NCBI GenBank assembly: GCA_000024525.1
Contig: CP001769.1
Location: 8,014,758 to 8,078,757, forward strand
DNA length: 64,000 bases
Direction of reading: 5' to 3'
From: Spirosoma linguale DSM 74
GTDB taxonomy: Bacteria; Bacteroidota; Bacteroidia; Cytophagales; Spirosomataceae
Position numbers and translations under genes: made by a program. Numbering within the stretch: position 1 is the first letter of the stretch; every line of letters begins with the position of its first letter. Under the pieces are notes generated by a model, which did no database searches, had not been told where the DNA came from, and saw nothing but the letters and a program-made list of their open reading frames with translations. This document shows positions 16,267 through 24,739 of this stretch, one piece after another.

Positions 16267-16464
16267 ATGTCAACGTCTGACAGTAACTATCTGATCCAAC
16301 AACTTCTCCGTAACAACCTGACGCGAGCAGAACTGGACGAATTCCTGGCTGGCCTGCATGATGAAGACGCTGTCCGGGTGTATTCGGAGGTACTGCAAAC
16401 CTTCTTTACGGCCTTATTAGATCAACACGACCACCAGACTGAACCGAATAAGCAACCGGAGTAA
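16267..16464 (+). CDS. 65-aa protein resembling the N-terminal anti-sigma domain of FecR
   Basis: Short ORF between the ECF sigma and SusC genes, the place where a FecR anti-sigma gene normally stands. LIQQLLRNNLTRAELDEFLA followed by HDEDAVRVYSEVLQTFFTAL looks like the helical N-terminal sigma-binding segment of Bacteroidota FecR proteins. The protein stops there: no membrane helix, no periplasmic FecR domain and no SusC-contacting part. The end is hydrophilic (DQHDHQTEPNKQPE). It may be a free cytoplasmic anti-sigma protein, or the remnant of a deleted fecR. I searched the 80 bases before susC and saw no leftover of the missing domain. The match is short, so the family call is tentative. 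Confidence 0.6.
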   Translation: MSTSDSNYLIQQLLRNNLTRAELDEFLAGLHDEDAVRVYSEVLQTFFTALLDQHDHQTEPNKQPE

Positions 16465-16544
16465 GAAACCCCCGCTAACTCGATACCTGTGCCAAAACCG
16501 TTATTAATCCTTTGTATTTACTGACTATTTATAACTGAACACGC

Positions 16545-19500
16545 ATGAAACCACTTTCTACATTTCAGCTGATTCTGAGGAAAACGCTGGCCATCGCTCT
16601 GCTGATGGGGGTTTGCGCTGTGCATGCACTGGCCAACGGACCAGCTAAGAGCAAACCGGCCCGAATGATCACCGGAAACGTTACCCTGGGCGTGAACAAC
16701 CAGGCTGTGGCGGGCGTCAATGTGCTGGTAAAAGGCACCCAGCTCGGAACCGTGACCGACCAGCGGGGCAATTACGCAATTACCGTAAATGCCGATAATG
16801 CGGTGCTCGTTTATTCGTTCATCGGCTACAAAACCCAGGAGATTACCGTCGGCAATCGGTCGGTCATTGATGTGGCGCTGGTCGAGAACAACGAAGTGCT
16901 GGGCGAAGTAGTCGTTACGGCGCTGGGTATCAAGCGTGAAGCCCGCTCGCTGGGGTATGCCGTGGGCGAGGTGCAGGGCAAAGACCTTAGCCGGGTAGCG
17001 CAGGAAAACGTGCTTAACTCACTGGCCGGTCGCGTGCCGGGCGTACAGATCAGCTCAACGGGACCGTCGGGCTCGTCGGTGAGCATGATTATTCGCGGGG
17101 CTAAATCCCTCAATACCGACAACCAGCCGCTGTTTGTTGTGGATGGGGTTCCAGTGGCCAACTCCCTCAACAACGTCAGCCAGATTGGTAACGATAACCG
17201 CGTCGATTACGGAAACGCTATTTCCGACATCAACCCCGACGATGTGGAGAACATATCCATCCTGAAAGGTCCCAGCGCGGCTGCCCTGTACGGCTCTCGG
17301 GCGGCTAACGGCGTGGTGCTGATCACGACCAAGAGTGGTTCTAAATCGCAGAAGATGACCGTATCGGTTACGTCGAATACCGTTTTTGACCAGCCTTACA
17401 AGTACCTGAAAATGAGTTCCAAATTTGCTACCGGTATCCTGCCGTTTACGCCGGAAAACAACCCCTATCCGGGCGGGATCCTGCAAATCGACGAGAGTTC
17501 GTCGGGGGGCGTTGGCCCCGAACTGGACAAAGGCTATAACGCCATCCAGTGGAACAGCCCCATAGGTCCCGATGGTAAGAAAATTCCCACACCCCTGGTG
17601 TCGCACCCCAACAACATTCGGGATTTCGTTCGAACCGGCATTACCAGCACCAACGGGGTGTCTATTTCCAATAACTCGGAGAAGGTTACCTACCGACTGT
17701 CGTATTCCAACATGAGCAGCCGGGGTATTGTGCCTAACTCCGATCTATTCAAGAATACGCTGGCGATCAACACATCGGTGCGTGTCAATGATAAACTGAC
17801 GCTGAGCACAAACCTCGACTTCAGCCGCAACAACTCCAACAACCGGCCCGCCGGTGAGCGGGGCACCAACCCACTGCAATGGGCATATGCCGTTGGTCCC
17901 CACATCGACATCAATGACCTCCGGGATTACTGGGTGCCTGGCAAAGAAGGGCTGCAGCAGAAGTCGCAAAGCATTGGCAACTACAATAACCCCTACTTCC
18001 TGGCCTACGAGGTCAACAACAGCTACGTACGCGACCGGGTGTTTGGTAACCTCAAAGCCGAATGGCAGCTTACACCCGACATTAAGCTGATGGGCCGCTA
18101 CGCACTCGATACCTACTCAGAGCAGCGGGAAACCAAGATTGCCAAGAGCTACACGGGTGAACCCAATGGGGCTTACGGTCTGATCAACCTGAAACGGTAC
18201 GAACGCAACGCCGACTTCCTGGCTACCTACACCAAGCGAATCAATGCATTGAGCGTAGTAGTATCGGCCGGGGGAAACAACCGGTATTCGCAGTCGTCCG
18301 ATCTGAACAACAGCAGCCGAAACGGTGCCGGGTTGGTTATTCCGGGGCTTTATACCATTCAGAATATAGCGCCAAACAACCTGCAATACAGCAATTACTT
18401 GTATAAGAAGGCCATTTACAGCGTTTACGGAACGGCAAATTTGGGCTTTAAAGACATGATCTACCTCGACTTGACCGCCCGTAACGACTGGTCGAGTACG
18501 CTGCCGGTCGACAATCGGTCGTACTTCTACCCCTCGGCTTCGCTGAGTGTGCTGCTCAATGAAATGATCCATATGCCCAATACCGTCGATCTGTTCAAGA
18601 TTCGGGGTGGTGTTGCGCAGGTGGGTAACGATGCCAACCCATACAGCCTGTTTGCTACCCTGGGCGATGCCGGTGCCTGGAACGGCGTAACCCGCCTGAC
18701 CAAATCGGGCAGTATCCTGCTGCCAAATCTGAAACCGGAAATTGCCACATCCTACGAAGTAGGTATCGACTACAACATGTTCCGAAACCGGTTGCGGTTC
18801 TCGGGAACATATTATACGTCGGAAAACCGAAACCAGATTCTGCCATCGCAGATTGCGTCGTCGTCCGGTTTTACGACCAAGAATATCAACGCCGGGTTGC
18901 TCGAAAGCCGGGGTGTTGAACTTTCGCTGGGCGGTACACTGGTCGACAAAGGCGGGCTGCGCTGGGACCTGACCACGAACTTCACCAAAAACACGACCCG
19001 TATCAAGGAACTGGCAGAGGGTATACCGTACTATACGCTGTGGACCGATGCCAAGGGCGGTGCCTGGACCTACGTGGGCGATAAAGTGGGCGACATCTAC
19101 GATGCCGAAATCATTACCGTAACCGACAAAAATTCGCCTTATTTTGGTTACCCCATTCTGGATAACGACGGTTCGTGGCAGAGCAAGAGTGCGTCGACGT
19201 CCAAAAATAAAATCGGGAACTTCAACCCCAACTTCATCCTGGGCGCACAGAGTTCACTTTCGTACAAAGGCTTCACCCTTAACTTCTCGCTCGACTGGCG
19301 GTCGGGTGGTAATTTCGTATCGCAGACGTACCGCTACATGGAATCCGACCTGCGTTCGCAGCGGTTTTTGGATAACCTGATCAACCCCGGTGGCCGAACC
19401 GGCGATGCGCTCCGCAACTGGCTGGTCGAGAATGCCGATAAGTACATCAAAATTCAGGGTAATAACTTCCCGATTGTGGGCGGACCAACCAGTGCATACG

Positions 19501-19958
19501 GCGGATATCCGTTTGAGTTCGGGGGTAAAACGTATGCGTATGGCGTGTTCAATCCGGGCGTTCTGGCGCAGTACGATGACAAAGGCAACATAATCGGTTA
19601 TACCGAAAACCTGGGTGGCGCGGATACTAAAATCATTCCGTATGGCGATAACTACCCCTGGAGCTTTACCCGCGCGGCTACCTTCGATGCCTCGTTTGTA
19701 AAATTGCGGGAGATTTCGCTGGGCTACGACCTGCCCGCCAAATTCGTTAAGTCCATTGGCTTGCAGAATGCCAGTTTCTCGGTCTATAGCCGCAACATTA
19801 TCCTCTGGACCGCTGCCAAGATCAATGTCGATCCCGAAATGGCTTTCCAGCCGCAGGCCAGTCCGCAGGCAGGTACTCAGTTCAAACAGGGCATCGAACG
19901 CTACAACGTAACTCCCTGGGTTATTCCGGTTGGTTTCAGACTCGGTCTCACGTTCTAA
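16545..19958 (+). CDS. SusC/RagA-type TonB-linked outer membrane transporter
   Basis: A 1137-residue protein with a signal peptide (about 1-30), then a carboxypeptidase-regulatory-like beta-sandwich (ITGNVTLGVNNQAVAGVNVL, about 42-115). A TonB-box-like EVVVTALGIKRE follows. The plug domain has LNSLAGRVPGVQISSTGPSG, PLFVVDGVPV and GPSAAALYGSRAANGVVLIT. A 22-strand-type barrel extends to a terminal GFRLGLTF, ending in Phe as usual. No N-terminal secretin/STN domain is present, so it does not have the classical FecR-signalling domain, consistent with the stubby anti-sigma protein upstream. The SusD gene follows after 21 bases. The imported substrate is not deducible from sequence. Confidence 0.93.
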   Translation: MKPLSTFQLILRKTLAIALLMGVCAVHALANGPAKSKPARMITGNVTLGVNNQAVAGVNVLVKGTQLGTVTDQRGNYAITVNADNAVLVYSFIGYKTQEITVGNRSVIDVALVENNEVLGEVVVTALGIKREARSLGYAVGEVQGKDLSRVAQENVLNSLAGRVPGVQISSTGPSGSSVSMIIRGAKSLNTDNQPLFVVDGVPVANSLNNVSQIGNDNRVDYGNAISDINPDDVENISILKGPSAAALYGSRAANGVVLITTKSGSKSQKMTVSVTSNTVFDQPYKYLKMSSKFATGILPFTPENNPYPGGILQIDESSSGGVGPELDKGYNAIQWNSPIGPDGKKIPTPLVSHPNNIRDFVRTGITSTNGVSISNNSEKVTYRLSYSNMSSRGIVPNSDLFKNTLAINTSVRVNDKLTLSTNLDFSRNNSNNRPAGERGTNPLQWAYAVGPHIDINDLRDYWVPGKEGLQQKSQSIGNYNNPYFLAYEVNNSYVRDRVFGNLKAEWQLTPDIKLMGRYALDTYSEQRETKIAKSYTGEPNGAYGLINLKRYERNADFLATYTKRINALSVVVSAGGNNRYSQSSDLNNSSRNGAGLVIPGLYTIQNIAPNNLQYSNYLYKKAIYSVYGTANLGFKDMIYLDLTARNDWSSTLPVDNRSYFYPSASLSVLLNEMIHMPNTVDLFKIRGGVAQVGNDANPYSLFATLGDAGAWNGVTRLTKSGSILLPNLKPEIATSYEVGIDYNMFRNRLRFSGTYYTSENRNQILPSQIASSSGFTTKNINAGLLESRGVELSLGGTLVDKGGLRWDLTTNFTKNTTRIKELAEGIPYYTLWTDAKGGAWTYVGDKVGDIYDAEIITVTDKNSPYFGYPILDNDGSWQSKSASTSKNKIGNFNPNFILGAQSSLSYKGFTLNFSLDWRSGGNFVSQTYRYMESDLRSQRFLDNLINPGGRTGDALRNWLVENADKYIKIQGNNFPIVGGPTSAYGGYPFEFGGKTYAYGVFNPGVLAQYDDKGNIIGYTENLGGADTKIIPYGDNYPWSFTRAATFDASFVKLREISLGYDLPAKFVKSIGLQNASFSVYSRNIILWTAAKINVDPEMAFQPQASPQAGTQFKQGIERYNVTPWVIPVGFRLGLTF

Positions 19959-19979
19959 GCACGTCAAAACTAGTTAGCC

Positions 19980-21620
19980 ATGAAAAATATCCTCAAAAAG
20001 AACACTGTCTGTCTGGTTCTGTTTGTGTCTTTCCTGTTTTCCTGCAAAGACCTGAGCCAGTTGAATATAAACCCCAACGGCGTTCAGCCCGAAACGGTCA
20101 ACCCGAACCTGATTTTGCCTACCGTACTTACCGAAACCGGGAAGGCGTTCGTAAACCTTGGCTTTCAGGACATTGCCGGGGTCGTTCAGCACACGCAGAA
20201 AGATGCCTGGTTCAGCGGGCATAACGACTACGACTGGGGTGGCGACCAAAGCTGGACTGGTTATTACGACCTGCTTCGCAACAATGACCTGCTTTATCAG
20301 CGGTCGGTTACGCTCAACATGGAGTTTCAGCAGGGGGTGGCGCTGGTCATGAAATCCATGATCTTTGGGCTGATTACCGACCTCTGGGGTGATGCGCCGT
20401 ATACCAATGCGCTGAAAGGCGAAGCGGGTGGGGCGGACATTACACCCAAATTTGACGATCAGGCCACGATTTACGCGGGCATTCTGGCCGATCTGGATAA
20501 AGCCAGCACGCTGCTGTCGAAACCCAAAACGGCGTATACCAGCATAGTCGAAAACGCCGATGTGTATTACGGGGGTGATCCGACCAAATGGCAGAAACTG
20601 GCCAATTCGCTCAAACTCCGGTATCTGATGCGCATTTCTGCCAAGCAGCCCGATGTGGCCAAAGCCGGTATCGAGAAGATCGTTGCCAATCCGGCCCAAT
20701 ACCCCATCATCGACGATGCATCGGCCGATGCGACCATGGCCTTTGTGGGCAACAATTCGGGCGATGCCTGGCCGTCGAACACGGTATTTGACATTAGTGG
20801 CAGCAATTACCGCCGGATAAAAATGTGCTCGACCCTGCTCAAGCCCATGCAGGCTACCAACGACCCACGGCTTGCGATCTGGGCTAAGAAAGTCGAAATT
20901 CCGCTTTCGGTCGATGCCACACTGCCCGCCGGTACAGACAAGATTGTCAATGGCGTGCGGTATCTGTCGCCGGATAAAGTGGGCGCAACACCCATCGATA
21001 CCGACCCGAATTACGTAGGGTTACCGCCCAGCGTATCGCAGCTGCCATCGGGCTATAACTTCAACCCGACACCGGGGCAAACGTCGGTCAATCCGCACGT
21101 TTCGTACCTGAACGAGATATACATGCAGGCCAAAGGCTCGTTGCTGAAAGCCCGGCTGATGTCGGCGGCCGAAGTGCGGTTCATTCTGGCCGAAGCCGCC
21201 CTGAAAGGCTGGGCCGCGGGGGATGCCAAAACGCAGTACGAAGCCGGGGTAAAAGCATCGCTCACGACCTGGGGCGTAGCCAGCAGCTATCCCACGTTTA
21301 TTACGCAGAAAGGAGTGGCTTACGACGGTACCCTGGCGCAGATTATCGGTCAGAAATGGATTGCCAGCTGGACGAATGCCACGGAGGCCTGGTTCGATTA
21401 CCGGCGAACGGGTTTACCGGCCCTCTCGGCGGGTTACGCAGCCAGACGCAAAGCCCTGCCGCTGCGGTTTTACTACATGCGGGATGAGCTGAACCTCAAC
21501 AAAGTCAACGCCGGAGCCGCCGTCGACAAACTGGAGGTTACCGCCAACTCCCAATCCGACGGCAAAAATAGCGCCTGGTCGAAACCCTGGCTGGTGCAGG
21601 GAACCGGTAAACCCTGGTAA
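19980..21620 (+). CDS. SusD/RagB-family outer membrane lipoprotein (SusD-like 2 type)
   Basis: A 546-residue lipoprotein. The signal LVLFVSFLFSC places the lipidated Cys at about residue 22. NINPNGVQPETVNPNLILPT is the early signature of the SusD-like 2 subgroup. Tetratricopeptide-type helices follow: VALVMKSMIFGLITDLWGDA, KWQKLANSLKLRYLMRISAK and RFILAEAALKGW. GQKWIASWTNATEAWFDYRR and TGLPAL near the end are also conserved. It acts as the surface lid binding the ligand for the SusC partner encoded just upstream. A strong hairpin follows 11 bases after the stop. Confidence 0.92.
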   Translation: MKNILKKNTVCLVLFVSFLFSCKDLSQLNINPNGVQPETVNPNLILPTVLTETGKAFVNLGFQDIAGVVQHTQKDAWFSGHNDYDWGGDQSWTGYYDLLRNNDLLYQRSVTLNMEFQQGVALVMKSMIFGLITDLWGDAPYTNALKGEAGGADITPKFDDQATIYAGILADLDKASTLLSKPKTAYTSIVENADVYYGGDPTKWQKLANSLKLRYLMRISAKQPDVAKAGIEKIVANPAQYPIIDDASADATMAFVGNNSGDAWPSNTVFDISGSNYRRIKMCSTLLKPMQATNDPRLAIWAKKVEIPLSVDATLPAGTDKIVNGVRYLSPDKVGATPIDTDPNYVGLPPSVSQLPSGYNFNPTPGQTSVNPHVSYLNEIYMQAKGSLLKARLMSAAEVRFILAEAALKGWAAGDAKTQYEAGVKASLTTWGVASSYPTFITQKGVAYDGTLAQIIGQKWIASWTNATEAWFDYRRTGLPALSAGYAARRKALPLRFYYMRDELNLNKVNAGAAVDKLEVTANSQSDGKNSAWSKPWLVQGTGKPW

Positions 21621-21631
21621 TTTTCTGGTTA

Positions 21632-21678
21632 TGTAGGGGACCGCAGGCCGGGTGGCCGGAGCTATGCGGTCCCCTACA
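21632..21678 (+). terminator. Hairpin between susD and ceramidase-like gene
   Basis: TGTAGGGGACCGCA (21632-21645) pairs perfectly with TGCGGTCCCCTACA (21665-21678), and a smaller GGCC/GGCC stem lies in the loop. No clear T-run follows, so it may be an mRNA-stabilising or attenuating hairpin. It covers possible upstream starts of the next gene and supports the ATG at 21694. Confidence 0.6.
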
Positions 21679-21693
21679 ATGTTTTTAGCCTAC

Positions 21694-22965
21694 ATGAAAA
21701 AACTCGTCGTTGTCCTCATCCTTTTCGGCCTGACGGTCGTTTCCGTTTCCGCTCAGGTCTTTAAGGCAGGGGCGGCCGTCCGGCTGATTACCCCCAGTCC
21801 GTTGCTGCCCGTTTCCGGGGGCATTGGCACGCCTAAAAAAGCCGTCGAGACAAAAGGGGAGCTGTTCGTTCGGGCCTGTGTTTTTGAACGGGGGAGTACA
21901 CGTATCGCCATCGTCAGCGTCGATAACCTCGGCTGGCCATCGGTACTGGGCAACAAATCGAGAGCGCTCATCAAGGGAATTCCGCCCGAAAACATTCTCA
22001 TCGGTGCTACCCATACGCATAGTGGACCCGATGCGTATGGTTTTCCGAACGAGAAAGGTGAGTCGTTTGCCGATCTTCCGTATCTGGACAAGTGCGTACA
22101 CGCCATCGCCGATGCCGTCAATGAAGCCCTGGCAACGGCGAGTCCGGCTACCCTGAAAATTGCGGTTGGCGATGCCAAAGGGCAAATCGCCTACAACTAT
22201 TACGCTCCGGCATTGTATGATCCTCGCTGTGGGGTCATTCAGGCTGTGGCCACATCCGGTTCAACGGCCGGAAAACCCATTGTCACGCTGGTTAACTACG
22301 CCATTCACCCGGAGGTGATCGGCTCTGATCGGGGTATCCTCAGCCCGGATCTGTGCGGGCCACTTTGCCAGCGAATCGAGTCGAAAGCGGGGGGCGTGGC
22401 CCTGTTCATGAACGGCGCTCAGGGCGGCATGGTCACGGCTGATAATCGAAGGGAAGGCGGTAAGGAAGCCAATACCTGGGAGGAATGTACCCGCATTGGC
22501 GAACTGCTGGCCGACGAAGCCTTACGTATTGTGACCCCCGCTGAGCCACAAGCGAATCCAACGGTATTCTGTACCGTTCGAAACGTTTCGTTCCCCATCG
22601 AGTCGGACGTTATGAAATATATTGTCAAGAACTCACCGCTGAAGTACCCCGTAGCTACCGGAGACAAGGTGGTAGCTCAGGTAAACCTCCTCAACGTTGG
22701 CAGTGCGCAGATACTGACCATTCCCGGCGAAGCCCTGCCAAACATCGGGTATTATATAAAACGACACATGCATGCCCCTGTGCCTTTGTTGTTCGGTCTG
22801 ACAAACGACGCCTTTGGGTATATGCTCACCAAAGTGGACTTCAATAGTTTTAAACGGTACGAGTATATCAGCCGGACCAGTCTGGGGGAGAACACCGCTG
22901 AAATTTATATAGAAGAAGCCCTTAAGTTAATTGCCGGTTCGCCAAAAGCAGATGGCTATAAATAG
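21694..22965 (+). CDS. Secreted neutral ceramidase-like protein (N-terminal catalytic domain only)
   Basis: About 423 residues from MKKLVVVLILFGLTVVSVSAQ, a clean signal peptide; start codons further upstream fall in a hairpin and were not used. The body matches the neutral/alkaline non-lysosomal ceramidase N-terminal domain. LITPSPLLPVSGGIG comes early, then ENILIGATHTHSGPDAYGFP with likely zinc-binding His, a further His in LVNYAIHPEVIG, and FMNGAQGGMVT. True ceramidases are longer and have a C-terminal Ig-like domain, which is absent here. Many bacterial relatives of this short type have unknown substrates, so hydrolysis of an amide or ester in a lipid or glycan is only a guess. It sits in the SusC/D operon. 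Confidence 0.82.
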   Translation: MKKLVVVLILFGLTVVSVSAQVFKAGAAVRLITPSPLLPVSGGIGTPKKAVETKGELFVRACVFERGSTRIAIVSVDNLGWPSVLGNKSRALIKGIPPENILIGATHTHSGPDAYGFPNEKGESFADLPYLDKCVHAIADAVNEALATASPATLKIAVGDAKGQIAYNYYAPALYDPRCGVIQAVATSGSTAGKPIVTLVNYAIHPEVIGSDRGILSPDLCGPLCQRIESKAGGVALFMNGAQGGMVTADNRREGGKEANTWEECTRIGELLADEALRIVTPAEPQANPTVFCTVRNVSFPIESDVMKYIVKNSPLKYPVATGDKVVAQVNLLNVGSAQILTIPGEALPNIGYYIKRHMHAPVPLLFGLTNDAFGYMLTKVDFNSFKRYEYISRTSLGENTAEIYIEEALKLIAGSPKADGYK

Positions 22966-23001
22966 AGTAAAGCCCCTATACTGATTAACCTCCTAAACCC
23001 T

Positions 23002-23038
23002 GTCTCCCGCTCCTGCCAAGGGGTGGGAGACCCTTTTA
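23002..23038 (+). terminator. Hairpin with T-run between ceramidase-like and PqaA-like genes
   Basis: GTCTCCC (23002-23008) pairs with GGGAGAC (23025-23031), followed by CCTTTT. It looks like a weak intrinsic terminator or attenuator, six bases before the chosen start of the next gene. Confidence 0.5.
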
Positions 23039-23043
23039 ACGCC

Positions 23044-24417
23044 ATGAAATTGAATCGATTCAAAACAGTTGCCCTCGCTGGTCTCCTTGGTATCAGTACC
23101 CTTTTTTCCTTTGATCTGCCCGCACCCGCCGACGGTATTACTCCGGCGACTGCGCTGGAAAGCTACCTGAAAAATGGTGACCAGTCGTTCAAGTGGGAGG
23201 TGAAAGACACGTACACCTATGGCGACATCACTGCCTATGAAGTGATGCTCACCTCCCAGAAATGGCGGGAACACATCTGGAAGCACCAGTTAACCGTGAT
23301 GGTGCCGAAGGAACTCAGTCAGGATGGGGCTTTGCTGTTCATTACAGGCGGGTCGCTCAAAGAAGGTGAACCCAGATGGAACGGCCGCGAGGATGGATTC
23401 AACCGGGCCATGAGCACGCTGGCTACGAAAAACAAAGCTATCGTGGCCGTACTTCGGCAAACGCCCAACCAGCCGCTGTACGATAACCTGACGGAAGATG
23501 CCCTGATCTCGTACACCCTGCATCAGTTTAAAAAAGACGGGGATTATTCCTGGCCGCTGCTGTTTCCAATGACGAAAAGCGCCGTTCGGGCCATGGACGC
23601 TGTGCAGGAACTGGCCAAACAGACGTTGCATAAAGACGTGAACCGCTTCGTTGTGTCGGGTGCCTCCAAACGCGGCTGGACCACCTGGCTCACGGGTGCC
23701 AGCGATAAACGGGTGGTGGCCATTGCCCCCATGGTGATCGACATTCTGAACATGCCGGTTAATCTGGATTACCAGATGAAGGTCTGGAACAAATACAGCG
23801 AACAGATCGAAGACTATGTAAAAATTGGTATTCCGCAAACGGTACACAGCAAGGAAGGAGCGGCCATCAACCAGATGATCGACCCCTATTCGTACCGGAA
23901 GAAGCTGACCATGCCCAAAATGCTTATTATGGGCACTAACGATGAGTACTGGACGGTCGATGCCGTTAAACACTACATTGGCCAGATTCCGGGTGAGAAT
24001 TTCATTCATTACGTTCCGAACGTGGGGCATGATCTGGGCGACAAACGGCAGGCGCTGGAAGCCCTGAACGCGTTCTTCGGAACAACCCTGACCCGGCAAC
24101 CTTACCCGGCCTGCCAGTGGACCGTTACGACGACCAAAACAGGGGTGAACCTGACCGTAAAAGCCACGGCCGATCTGCTCGAAGACGCCGTCATCTGGTC
24201 GGCCAATTCAACGGATATGATTTTTCAGGACGAGAAATGGGCCGGTAAAAGCCTGGGAGTGAAGAATAAAGGAACCGTTACCCTAACGGATATGTATCCG
24301 GCATCGGGTTTCCGGGCATTTTACGTCGATTTGAAGTATAAATCGCCAACGGGAGGCACTTACACGGAAAGTACCCGGATGTTCGTAACCGACAATGACG
24401 AGATTTTCCTGAAGTAA
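23044..24417 (+). CDS. PhoPQ-activated pathogenicity-related (PqaA)-type alpha/beta hydrolase
   Basis: About 457 residues. From the ATG at 23044, MKLNRFKTVALAGLLGIST gives a signal peptide; the seven-codon-longer start would lie within a hairpin. The PqaA family core is clear: KNKAIVAVLRQTPNQPLY, AMDAVQELAKQT, the nucleophile elbow RFVVSGASKRGWTTWLTGA, AIAPMVIDILNMP, then MLIMGTNDEYWTVDA and a late His in YVPNVGHDL. Ser, Asp and His of a hydrolase triad can thus be proposed. The family was named for a PhoPQ-regulated Salmonella gene; its substrate is not established. It ends the ECF/SusCD operon, followed by a terminator repeat. Confidence 0.88.
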   Translation: MKLNRFKTVALAGLLGISTLFSFDLPAPADGITPATALESYLKNGDQSFKWEVKDTYTYGDITAYEVMLTSQKWREHIWKHQLTVMVPKELSQDGALLFITGGSLKEGEPRWNGREDGFNRAMSTLATKNKAIVAVLRQTPNQPLYDNLTEDALISYTLHQFKKDGDYSWPLLFPMTKSAVRAMDAVQELAKQTLHKDVNRFVVSGASKRGWTTWLTGASDKRVVAIAPMVIDILNMPVNLDYQMKVWNKYSEQIEDYVKIGIPQTVHSKEGAAINQMIDPYSYRKKLTMPKMLIMGTNDEYWTVDAVKHYIGQIPGENFIHYVPNVGHDLGDKRQALEALNAFFGTTLTRQPYPACQWTVTTTKTGVNLTVKATADLLEDAVIWSANSTDMIFQDEKWAGKSLGVKNKGTVTLTDMYPASGFRAFYVDLKYKSPTGGTYTESTRMFVTDNDEIFLK

Positions 24418-24445
24418 CGACCTGAGTACCTTCCCTCAAAAATAG

Positions 24446-24493
24446 TCAGCCCGTTCGGACTTTACTGACGGGCTGACCGTTTTTAAAGGCTGC
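24446..24493 (+). repeat. Terminator repeat, copy 1
   Basis: GTCAGCCCGT (24445-24454) and ACGGGCTGAC (24468-24477) form a stem followed by GTTTTTAAAGG, a terminator for the PqaA-like gene. The 48-base unit recurs almost unchanged at 24692-24739 as a direct repeat. Confidence 0.75.
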
Positions 24494-24503
24494 CTCGCTG
24501 CTC

Positions 24504-24617
24504 GGCATAGTCTGTGACTATGTCGGGGCGTTGTCCGGTCTCTGACCGGAGTAAATGACTAGCCTATTCCGCCGGTCAGAGACCGGATAACACTCGGACA
24601 TAGTGATAGACTATGCC
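24504..24617. repeat. 114 bp palindromic intergenic element, copy A
   Basis: Starts GGCATAGTCTGTGACTATG and ends TAGACTATGCC, so the ends are inverted repeats. Inside are nested hairpins CCGGTCTCTGACCGG and CCGGTCAGAGACCGG around an asymmetric centre (GAGTAAATGACTAG). The reverse complement of copy B at 26974-27087 matches it over the full 114 bases with about nine differences by eye. No ORF. It looks like a REP/BIME- or MITE-like non-autonomous element. Confidence 0.85.
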
Positions 24618-24650
24618 CAACACCTACCGACACTCGTTACTGTCTTATTG

Positions 24651-24678
24651 TGAAGTCGGTTTCTCAAACCTGACTTCA
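24651..24678. repeat. Hairpin related to the GGCAGGTT repeat
   Basis: TGAAGTCGGTTT and AAACC-T-GACTTCA form a stem with one bulged base and a CTC loop. On the minus strand its core (CAGGTTTGAGAA) matches the 27-base hairpin repeats that flank copy B, suggesting one hairpin family. Confidence 0.5.
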
Positions 24679-24691
24679 CGGTATCACATAC

Positions 24692-24739
24692 TCAGCCCGT
24701 TCGGTTTTACTGAACGGGCTGACCATTTTTAAAGGTTGC
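24692..24739 (-). repeat. Terminator repeat, copy 2, overlapping a gene end
   Basis: TCAGCCCGTTC (24692-24702) and GAACGGGCTGA (24712-24722) pair around nine bases. The unit is a near copy of 24446-24493 in the same orientation. The stop codon and last residues (QPVQ) of the M48-MORN protein are encoded inside it. Confidence 0.75.

Noticed and set aside
24418..24706. CRISPR-like array because of repeated palindromes
   Set aside because: Repeats are few, unequal and not regularly spaced; no cas genes occur nearby.
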